DNA of 64,000 nt. It comes from Ascidia mentula (Eukaryota > Chordata > Ascidiacea > Phlebobranchia > Ascidiidae). Both the position numbers and the translations under genes were made by a program. The stretch covers positions 563,001 to 627,000 of the forward strand of contig OX387204.1 of the NCBI GenBank assembly GCA_947561715.1, given 5' to 3'. Each line of letters opens with the position of its first letter. The first letter of the stretch is position 1. Positions 12,237 through 22,610 of this stretch are shown here, piece by piece. The notes below the pieces were generated by a model. That model had not been told where the DNA came from. It saw only the letters and a list, made by a program, of their open reading frames with translations, and made no database searches.

Positions 12237-15200
12237 TTGGCGAATATCCGGATAAACGGAAAGGGGTTAGCCTTGGAGTTTTTTCAAAAACCGAACGAAT
12301 ATTTCATCTCTCCAATTCCGGTTTCAACCGGTTTGGAGGTTCGAGAGGCTGCTGAAACCGGCCCAAACCAGTTTAAACCTGGAATATTCCGGCGAATTCG
12401 GCCAGGAACCGGTTATTTTTGTTTTGGCGAATATCCGGATAATCGGAAAGGGGTTAGCCTTGGGAGTTTTTTCAAAAATCGAACGAATATTTCATATCTC
12501 CAATTCCGGTTTTAACCGGTTTGGACGTTCGAGAGGCTGCTGAAACCGGCCCAAACCAGTTTAAACCTGGAATATTCCGGCGAATTCGGCCAGGAACCGG
12601 TTATTTTTGTTTTGGCGAATATCCGGATAAACGGAAAGGGGTTAGCCTTGGAGTTTTTTCAAAAATCGAACGAATATTTCATCTCTCCAATTCCGGTTTT
12701 AACCGGTTTGGAGGTTCGAGAGGCTGCTGAAACCGGCCCAAACCAGTTTAAACCTGGAATATTCCGGCGAATTCGGCCAGGAACCGGTTATTTTTGTTTT
12801 GGCGAATATCCGGATAAACGGAATGGGGTGTTTTTTCAAAAATCGAACGAATATTTCATCTCTCCAATTCCGGTTTTAACCGGTTTGGAGGTTCGAGAGG
12901 CTGCTGAAACCGGCCCAAACCAGTTTAAACCTGGAATATTCCGGCGAATTCGGCCTGGAACCGGTTATTTTTGTTTTGGCCAATATCCGGAAAAACGGAA
13001 AGCCTTGGAGTATTTTTCAAAAATCGAACGAATATTTCATATCTCCAATTCCGGTTTTAACCGGTTTGGAGGTTCGAGAGGCTGCTGAAACCGGCCCAAA
13101 CCAGTTTAAACCTGGAATATTCCGGCGAATTCAGCCAGGAACCGGTTATTTTTGTTTTGGCGAATATCCGGATAAACGGAAAGGGGTTAGCCTTGGAGTT
13201 TTTTCAAAAATCGAACGAATATTTCATGTCTCGGATTCCGGTTTAAACCGGTTTGGAGGTTCGAGAGGCTGCTGAAACCGGCCCAAACCAGTTTAAACCT
13301 GGAATATTCCGGCGAATTCGGCCAGGAACCGGTTATTTTTGTTTTGGCGAATATCCGGATAAACGGAAAGGGGTTAGCCTTGGAGTTTTTTCAAAAATCG
13401 AACGAATATTTCATCTCTCCAATTCCGGTTTCAACCGGTTTGGAGGTTCGAGAGGCTGCTGAAACCGGCCCAAACCAGTTTAAACCTGGAATATTCCGGC
13501 GAATTCGGCCAGGAACCGGTTATTTTTGTTTTGGCGAATATCCGGATAATCGGAAAGGGGTTAGCCTTGGGAGTTTTTTCAAAAATCGAACGAATATTTC
13601 ATATCTCCAATTCCGGTTTTAACCGGTTTGGACGTTCGAGAGGCTGCTGAAACCGGCCCAAACCAGTTTAAACCTGGAATATTCCGGCGAATTCGGCCAG
13701 GAACCGGTTATTTTTGTTTTGGCGAATATCCGGATAATCGGAAAGGGGTTAGCCTTGGGAGTTTTTTCAAAAATCGAACGAATATTTCATATCTCCAATT
13801 CCGGTTTTAACCGGTTTGGACGTTCGAGAGGCTGCTGAAACCGGCCCAAACCAGTTTAAACCTGGAATATTCCGGCGAATTCGGCCAGGAACCGGTTATT
13901 TTTGTTTTGGCGAATATCCGGATAAACGGAAAGGGGTTAGCCTTGGAGTTTTTTCAAAAATCGAACGAATATTTCATCTCTCTAATTCCGGTTTCAACCG
14001 GTTTGGAGGTTCGAGAGGCTGCTGAAACCGGCCCAAACCAGTTTAAACCTGGAATATTCCGGCGAATTCGGCCTGGAACCGGTTATTTTTGTTTTGGCCA
14101 ATATCCGGAAAAACGGAAAGCCTTGGAGTATTTTTCAAAAATCGAACGAATATTTCATATCTCCAATTCCGGTTTTAACCGGTTTGGAGGTTCGAGAGGC
14201 TGCTGAAACCGGCCCAAACCAGTTTAAACCTGGAATATTCCGGCGAATTCAGCCAGGAACCGGTTATTTTTGTTTTGGCGAATATCCGGATAAACGGAAA
14301 GGGGTTAGCCTTGGTGTTTTTTCAAAAATCGAACGAATATTTCATGTCTCGGATTCCGGTTTAAACCGGTTTGGAGGTTCGAGAGGCTGCTGAAACCGGC
14401 CCAAACCAGTTTAAACCTGGAATATTCCGGCGAATTCGGCCAGGAACCGGTTATTTTTGTTTTGGCGAATATCCGGATAAACGGAAAGGGGTTAGCCTTG
14501 GAGTTTTTTCAAAAATCGAACGAATATTTCATCTCTCCAATTCCGGTTTCAACCGGTTTGGAGGTTCGAGAGGCTGCTGAAACCGGCCCAAACCAGTTTA
14601 AACCTGGAATATTCCGGCGAATTCGGCCAGGAACCGGTTATTTTTGTTTTGGCGAATATCCGGATAATCGGAAAGGGGTTAGCCTTGGAGTTTTTTCAAA
14701 AATCGAACGAATATTTCATCTCTCCAATTCCGGTTTTAACCGGTTTGGAGGTTCGAGAGGCTGCTGAAACCGGCCCAAACCAGTTTAAACCTGGAATATT
14801 CCGGCGAATTCGGCCAGGAACCGGTTATTTTTGTTTTGGCGAATATCCGGATAAACGGAAAGGGGTGTTTTTTCAAAAATCGAACGAATATTTCATCTCT
14901 CCAATTCCGGTTTTAACCGGTTTGGAGGTTCGAGAGGCTGCTGAAACCGGCCCAAACCAGTTTAAACCTGGAATATTCCGGCGAATTCAGCCAGGAACCG
15001 GTTATTTTTGTTTTGGCGAATATCCGGATAAACGGAAAGGGGTTAGCCTTGGAGTTTTTTCAAAAATCGAACGAATATTTCATCTCTCCAATTCCGGTTT
15101 CAACCGGTTTGGAGGTTCGAGAGGCTGCTGAAACCGGCCCAAACCAGTTTAAACCTGGAATATTCCGGCGAATTCGGCCAGGAACCGGTTATTTTTGTTT

Positions 15201-16317
15201 TGGCGAATATCCGGATAATCGGAAAGGGGTTAGCCTTGGGAGTTTTTTCAAAAATCGAACGAAAATTTCATCTCTCCAATTCCGGTTTAAACCGGTTTGG
15301 AGGTTCGAGAGGCTGCTGAAACCGGCCCAAACCAGTTTAAACCTGGAATATTCCGGCGAATTCAGCCAGGAACCGGTTATTTTTGTTTTGGCGAATATCC
15401 GGATAAACGGAAAGGGGTTAGCCTTGGGAGTTTTTTCAAAAATCGAACGAATATTTCATATCTCCAATTCCGGTTTTAACCGGTTTGGACGTTCGAGAGG
15501 CTGCTGAAACCGGCCCAAACCAGTTTAAACCTGGAATATTCCGGCGAATTCGGCCAGGAACCGGTTATTTTTGTTTTGGCGAATATCCGGATAAACGGAA
15601 AGGGGTTAGCCTTGGAGTTTTTTCAAAAATCGAACGAATATTTCATCTCTCTAATTCCGGTTTCAACCGGTTTGGAGGTTCGAGAGGCTGCTGAAACCGG
15701 CCCAAACCAGTTTAAACCTGGAATATTCCGGCGAATTCGGCCTGGAACCGGTTATTTTTGTTTTGGCCAATATCCGGAAAAACGGAAAGCCTTGGAGTAT
15801 TTTTCAAAAATCGAACGAATATTTCATATCTCCAATTCCGGTTTTAACCGGTTTGGAGGTTCGAGAGGCTGCTGAAACCGGCCCAAACCAGTTTAAACCT
15901 GGAATATTCCGGCGAATTCAGCCAGGAACCGGTTATTTTTGTTTTGGCGAATATCCGGATAAACGGAAAGGGGTTAGCCTTGGTGTTTTTTCAAAAATCG
16001 AACGAATATTTCATGTCTCGGATTCCGGTTTAAACCGGTTTGGAGGTTCGAGAGGCTGCTGAAACCGGCCCAAACCAGTTTAAACCTGGAATATTCCGGC
16101 GAATTCGGCCAGGAACCGGTTATTTTTGTTTTGGCGAATATCCGGATAAACGGAAAGGGGTTAGCCTTGGTGTTTTTTCAAAAATCGAACGAATATTTCA
16201 TCTCTCCAATTCCGGTTTTAACCGGTTTGGAGGTTCGAGAGGCTGCTGAAACCGGCCCAAACCAGTTTAAACCTGGAATATTCCGGCGAATTCGGCCAGG
16301 AACCGGTTATTTTTGTT
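12237..16317. repeat. Higher-order repeat block 1 (22 monomers, 4,081 bp)
   Basis: The order of monomer variants in this block recurs at an exact offset of 4,081 bases. Paired landmarks include 12237/16318 (a rare AAAACCGAACG variant), 12612/16693 (AACGGAATGGGGTG variant), 12976/17057, 13907/17988, 14649/18730 and 15013/19094. The right part of the block (from about 15485) recurs at offset 3,893 instead. Confidence 0.85.
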
Positions 16318-19300
16318 TTGGCGAATATCCGGATAAACGGAAAGGGGTTAGCCTTGGAGTTTTTTCAAAAACCGAACGAATATTTCATCTCTCCAATTCC
16401 GGTTTCAACCGGTTTGGAGGTTCGAGAGGCTGCTGAAACCGGCCCAAACCAGTTTAAACCTGGAATATTCCGGCGAATTCGGCCAGGAACCGGTTATTTT
16501 TGTTTTGGCGAATATCCGGATAATCGGAAAGGGGTTAGCCTTGGGAGTTTTTTCAAAAATCGAACGAATATTTCATATCTCCAATTCCGGTTTTAACCGG
16601 TTTGGACGTTCGAGAGGCTGCTGAAACCGGCCCAAACCAGTTTAAACCTGGAATATTCCGGCGAATTCGGCCAGGAACCGGTTATTTTTGTTTTGGCGAA
16701 TATCCGGATAAACGGAAAGGGGTTAGCCTTGGAGTTTTTTCAAAAATCGAACGAATATTTCATCTCTCCAATTCCGGTTTTAACCGGTTTGGAGGTTCGA
16801 GAGGCTGCTGAAACCGGCCCAAACCAGTTTAAACCTGGAATATTCCGGCGAATTCGGCCAGGAACCGGTTATTTTTGTTTTGGCGAATATCCGGATAAAC
16901 GGAATGGGGTGTTTTTTCAAAAATCGAACGAATATTTCATCTCTCCAATTCCGGTTTTAACCGGTTTGGAGGTTCGAGAGGCTGCTGAAACCGGCCCAAA
17001 CCAGTTTAAACCTGGAATATTCCGGCGAATTCGGCCTGGAACCGGTTATTTTTGTTTTGGCCAATATCCGGAAAAACGGAAAGCCTTGGAGTATTTTTCA
17101 AAAATCGAACGAATATTTCATATCTCCAATTCCGGTTTTAACCGGTTTGGAGGTTCGAGAGGCTGCTGAAACCGGCCCAAACCAGTTTAAACCTGGAATA
17201 TTCCGGCGAATTCAGCCAGGAACCGGTTATTTTTGTTTTGGCGAATATCCGGATAAACGGAAAGGGGTTAGCCTTGGAGTTTTTTCAAAAATCGAACGAA
17301 TATTTCATGTCTCGGATTCCGGTTTAAACCGGTTTGGAGGTTCGAGAGGCTGCTGAAACCGGCCCAAACCAGTTTAAACCTGGAATATTCCGGCGAATTC
17401 GGCCAGGAACCGGTTATTTTTGTTTTGGCGAATATCCGGATAAACGGAAAGGGGTTAGCCTTGGAGTTTTTTCAAAAATCGAACGAATATTTCATCTCTC
17501 CAATTCCGGTTTCAACCGGTTTGGAGGTTCGAGAGGCTGCTGAAACCGGCCCAAACCAGTTTAAACCTGGAATATTCCGGCGAATTCGGCCAGGAACCGG
17601 TTATTTTTGTTTTGGCGAATATCCGGATAATCGGAAAGGGGTTAGCCTTGGGAGTTTTTTCAAAAATCGAACGAATATTTCATATCTCCAATTCCGGTTT
17701 AAACCGGTTTGGACGTTCGAGAGGCTGCTGAAACCGGCCCAAACCAGTTTAAACCTGGAATATTCCGGCGAATTCGGCCAGGAACCGGTTATTTTTGTTT
17801 TGGCGAATATCCGGATAATCGGAAAGGGGTTAGCCTTGGGAGTTTTTTCAAAAATCGAACGAATATTTCATATCTCCAATTCCGGTTTTAACCGGTTTGG
17901 ACGTTCGAGAGGCTGCTGAAACCGGCCCAAACCAGTTTAAACCTGGAATATTCCGGCGAATTCGGCCAGGAACCGGTTATTTTTGTTTTGGCGAATATCC
18001 GGATAAACGGAAAGGGGTTAGCCTTGGAGTTTTTTCAAAAATCGAACGAATATTTCATCTCTCTAATTCCGGTTTCAACCGGTTTGGAGGTTCGAGAGGC
18101 TGCTGAAACCGGCCCAAACCAGTTTAAACCTGGAATATTCCGGCGAATTCGGCCTGGAACCGGTTATTTTTGTTTTGGCCAATATCCGGAAAAACGGAAA
18201 GCCTTGGAGTATTTTTCAAAAATCGAACGAATATTTCATATCTCCAATTCCGGTTTTAACCGGTTTGGAGGTTCGAGAGGCTGCTGAAACCGGCCCAAAC
18301 CAGTTTAAACCTGGAATATTCCGGCGAATTCAGCCAGGAACCGGTTATTTTTGTTTTGGCGAATATCCGGATAAACGGAAAGGGGTTAGCCTTGGTGTTT
18401 TTTCAAAAATCGAACGAATATTTCATGTCTCGGATTCCGGTTTAAACCGGTTTGGAGGTTCGAGAGGCTGCTGAAACCGGCCCAAACCAGTTTAAACCTG
18501 GAATATTCCGGCGAATTCGGCCAGGAACCGGTTATTTTTGTTTTGGCGAATATCCGGATAAACGGAAAGGGGTTAGCCTTGGAGTTTTTTCAAAAATCGA
18601 ACGAATATTTCATCTCTCCAATTCCGGTTTCAACCGGTTTGGAGGTTCGAGAGGCTGCTGAAACCGGCCCAAACCAGTTTAAACCTGGAATATTCCGGCG
18701 AATTCGGCCAGGAACCGGTTATTTTTGTTTTGGCGAATATCCGGATAATCGGAAAGGGGTTAGCCTTGGAGTTTTTTCAAAAATCGAACGAATATTTCAT
18801 CTCTCCAATTCCGGTTTTAACCGGTTTGGAGGTTCGAGAGGCTGCTGAAACCGGCCCAAACCAGTTTAAACCTGGAATATTCCGGCGAATTCGGCCAGGA
18901 ACCGGTTATTTTTGTTTTGGCGAATATCCGGATAAACGGAAAGGGGTGTTTTTTCAAAAATCGAACGAATATTTCATCTCTCCAATTCCGGTTTTAACCG
19001 GTTTGGAGGTTCGAGAGGCTGCTGAAACCGGCCCAAACCAGTTTAAACCTGGAATATTCCGGCGAATTCAGCCAGGAACCGGTTATTTTTGTTTTGGCGA
19101 ATATCCGGATAAACGGAAAGGGGTTAGCCTTGGAGTTTTTTCAAAAATCGAACGAATATTTCATCTCTCCAATTCCGGTTTCAACCGGTTTGGAGGTTCG
19201 AGAGGCTGCTGAAACCGGCCCAAACCAGTTTAAACCTGGAATATTCCGGCGAATTCGGCCAGGAACCGGTTATTTTTGTTTTGGCGAATATCCGGATAAT

Positions 19301-20210
19301 CGGAAAGGGGTTAGCCTTGGGAGTTTTTTCAAAAATCGAACGAATATTTCATATCTCCAATTCCGGTTTTAACCGGTTTGGACGTTCGAGAGGCTGCTGA
19401 AACCGGCCCAAACCAGTTTAAACCTGGAATATTCCGGCGAATTCGGCCAGGAACCGGTTATTTTTGTTTTGGCGAATATCCGGATAAACGGAAAGGGGTT
19501 AGCCTTGGAGTTTTTTCAAAAATCGAACGAATATTTCATCTCTCTAATTCCGGTTTCAACCGGTTTGGAGGTTCGAGAGGCTGCTGAAACCGGCCCAAAC
19601 CAGTTTAAACCTGGAATATTCCGGCGAATTCGGCCTGGAACCGGTTATTTTTGTTTTGGCCAATATCCGGAAAAACGGAAAGCCTTGGAGTATTTTTCAA
19701 AAATCGAACGAATATTTCATATCTCCAATTCCGGTTTTAACCGGTTTGGAGGTTCGAGAGGCTGCTGAAACCGGCCCAAACCAGTTTAAACCTGGAATAT
19801 TCCGGCGAATTCAGCCAGGAACCGGTTATTTTTGTTTTGGCGAATATCCGGATAAACGGAAAGGGGTTAGCCTTGGTGTTTTTTCAAAAATCGAACGAAT
19901 ATTTCATGTCTCGGATTCCGGTTTAAACCGGTTTGGAGGTTCGAGAGGCTGCTGAAACCGGCCCAAACCAGTTTAAACCTGGAATATTCCGGCGAATTCG
20001 GCCAGGAACCGGTTATTTTTGTTTTGGCGAATATCCGGATAAACGGAAAGGGGTTAGCCTTGGTGTTTTTTCAAAAATCGAACGAATATTTCATCTCTCC
20101 AATTCCGGTTTTAACCGGTTTGGAGGTTCGAGAGGCTGCTGAAACCGGCCCAAACCAGTTTAAACCTGGAATATTCCGGCGAATTCGGCCAGGAACCGGT
20201 TATTTTTGTT
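16318..20210. repeat. Higher-order repeat block 2 (21 monomers, 3,893 bp)
   Basis: This is the second copy of the block. It is collinear with block 1 but lacks one 188-bp monomer between about 19321 and 19378, corresponding to the monomer near 15241-15485 of block 1. Only scattered single-base differences were seen between the copies, for example the T/A change that turns GGTTTTAACC into GGTTTAAACC near 17700. From 20211 a six-monomer pattern of about 1,117 bp repeats the preceding one (19094 to 20211). Confidence 0.8.
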
Positions 20211-22345
20211 TTGGCGAATATCCGGATAAACGGAAAGGGGTTAGCCTTGGAGTTTTTTCAAAAATCGAACGAATATTTCATCTCTCCAATTCCGGTTTCA
20301 ACCGGTTTGGAGGTTCGAGAGGCTGCTGAAACCGGCCCAAACCAGTTTAAACCTGGAATATTCCGGCGAATTCGGCCAGGAACCGGTTATTTTTGTTTTG
20401 GCGAATATCCGGATAATCGGAAAGGGGTTAGCCTTGGGAGTTTTTTCAAAAATCGAACGAATATTTCATATCTCCAATTCCGGTTTTAACCGGTTTGGAC
20501 GTTCGAGAGGCTGCTGAAACCGGCCCAAACCAGTTTAAACCTGGAATATTCCGGCGAATTCGGCCAGGAACCGGTTATTTTTGTTTTGGCGAATATCCGG
20601 ATAAACGGAAAGGGGTTAGCCTTGGAGTTTTTTCAAAAATCGAACGAATATTTCATCTCTCTAATTCCGGTTTCAACCGGTTTGGAGGTTCGAGAGGCTG
20701 CTGAAACCGGCCCAAACCAGTTTAAACCTGGAATATTCCGGCGAATTCGGCCTGGAACCGGTTATTTTTGTTTTGGCCAATATCCGGAAAAACGGAAAGC
20801 CTTGGAGTATTTTTCAAAAATCGAACGAATATTTCATATCTCCAATTCCGGTTTTAACCGGTTTGGAGGTTCGAGAGGCTGCTGAAACCGGCCCAAACCA
20901 GTTTAAACCTGGAATATTCCGGCGAATTCAGCCAGGAACCGGTTATTTTTGTTTTGGCGAATATCCGGATAAACGGAAAGGGGTTAGCCTTGGTGTTTTT
21001 TCAAAAATCGAACGAATATTTCATGTCTCGGATTCCGGTTTAAACCGGTTTGGAGGTTCGAGAGGCTGCTGAAACCGGCCCAAACCAGTTTAAACCTGGA
21101 ATATTCCGGCGAATTCGGCCAGGAACCGGTTATTTTTGTTTTGGCGAATATCCGGATAAACGGAAAGGGGTTAGCCTTGGAGTTTTTTCAAAAATCGAAC
21201 GAATATTTCATCTCTCCAATTCCGGTTTCAACCGGTTTGGAGGTTCGAGAGGCTGCTGAAACCGGCCCAAACCAGTTTAAACCTGGAATATTCCGGCGAA
21301 TTCGGCCAGGAACCGGTTATTTTTGTTTTGGCGAATATCCGGATAAACGGAAAGGGGTTAGCCTTGGAGTTTTTTCAAAAATCGAACGAATATTTCATCT
21401 CTCCAATTCCGGTTTTAACCGGTTTGGAGGTTCGAGAGGCTGCTGAAACCGGCCCAAACCAGTTTAAACCTGGAATATTCCGGCGAATTCGGCCAGGAAC
21501 CGGTTATTTTTGTTTTGGCGAATATCCGGATAAACGGAATGGGGTGTTTTTTCAAAAATCGAACGAATATTTCATCTCTCCAATTCCGGTTTTAACCGGT
21601 TTGGAGGTTCGAGAGGCTGCTGAAACCGGCCCAAACCAGTTTAAACCTGGAATATTCCGGCGAATTCGGCCTGGAACCGGTTATTTTTGTTTTGGCCAAT
21701 ATCCGGAAAAACGGAAAGGGGTTAGCCTTGGTGTTTTTTCAAAAATCGAACGAATATTTCATATCTCCAATTCCGGTTTTAACCGGTTTGGAGGTTCGAG
21801 AGGCTGCTGAAACCGGCCCAAACCAGTTTAAACCTGGAATATTCCGGCGAATTCGGCCAGGAACCGGTTATTTTTGTTTTGGCGAATATCCGGATGAACG
21901 GAAAGGGGCTAGCCTTGGTGTTTTTTCAAAAATCGAACGAATATTTCATCTCTCTAATTCCGGTTTGGAGGTTCGAGAGGCTGCTGAAACCGGCCCAAAC
22001 CAGTTTAAACCTGGAATATTCCGGCGAATTCGGCCAGGAACCGGTTATTTTTGTTTTGGCGAATATCCGGATAAACGGAAAGGGGTTAGCCTTGGTGTTT
22101 TTTCAAAAATCGAACGAATATTTCATGTTTCGGATTCCGGTTTGGAGGTTCCAGAGGCTGCTGAAACCGGCCCAAACCAGTTTAAACCTGGAATATTCCG
22201 GCGAATTCGGCCTGGAACCGGTTATTTTTGTTTTGGCCAAAATCGGAAAAAACGGAAAGGGGTTAGCCTTGGTGTTTTTTCAAAAGACGAACGAAAATTT
22301 CATGTCTCGGATTCCGGTTTAAACCGGTTTGGAGGTTCGAGAGTG

Positions 22346-22610
22346 CTTCTCGGGCCTTTGAGACACAAAACCAGAATAGAGAACTAAAAATTCAGGTGGA
22401 TTTTTACGAAGCAAACACTGAGAAGGTCGATTGTATTTTGCTAAAACCTCACCATGCTAAGTTCATCGGGAAATATCATGTTTTGAAGAACAAACATGTT
22501 CAGGTAAAAGTTTTCTAACACTCGGTTGTTGACGTTTCAGCTACGCTTCCAAAAAAATACAAAAATTCACAAGGAGGCGAACAGTGACGTCACAAAGACG
22601 ATCTTTAGTC
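22346..22610. other. Short unique spacer between satellite and HERC2 stop codon
   Basis: This is unique sequence between the last satellite monomer and the minus-strand HERC2 stop codon, and presumably holds the HERC2 3' UTR. I find no clear minus-strand AATAAA here (TTTATT on the plus strand), so the HERC2 poly(A) site is unresolved. On the plus strand 22396-22503 looks like an internal exon: it has an AG before it, a GTAAAAG donor after it and 36 open codons. I do not recognise the peptide. Confidence 0.4.

Larger units (their letters stand above)
9690..22345. repeat. 12.6 kb satellite array, about 68 monomers of mostly 174-188 bp
   Basis: Head-to-tail copies share landmarks such as GGTTCGAGAGGCTGCTG, CCAGTTTAAACCTGG and GAACCGGTTATTTTTG. 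I counted about 67 copies of the GAATATCC/CAATATCC landmark between 10041 and 22241, plus diverged copies at the left edge (9690-9950). Monomer lengths fall into classes: 187-188 bp, 181 bp (those with AAAGCCTTGGAGTATT) and about 174 bp (those lacking the GGGTTAGCCTTGG piece). Edge monomers are diverged or shortened and inner ones are almost identical, as expected for unequal exchange. Open reading frames run through it only because the monomer has few stops; the frame changes at most monomer joints, so I call no gene here. Unlike the AT-rich flanks it is near balanced in base composition. Confidence 0.97.

Noticed and set aside
9950..22320. CENP-B-box-like motif (TTCG...CGG) in the satellite monomer
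   Set aside because: ATTCGGCCAGGAACCGG resembles the box, but the key A and the CGGG spacing do not fit the required core, so no centromere claim is made.
9690..22345. CRISPR array
   Set aside because: The units are directly adjacent tandem monomers without unique spacers, in an animal genome.
9836..22387. Dozens of open frames of 60-231 codons inside the satellite
   Set aside because: They repeat the same few peptides in alternating frames, change frame at monomer joints, and lack splice or promoter context; they follow from a repeat with few stop codons.
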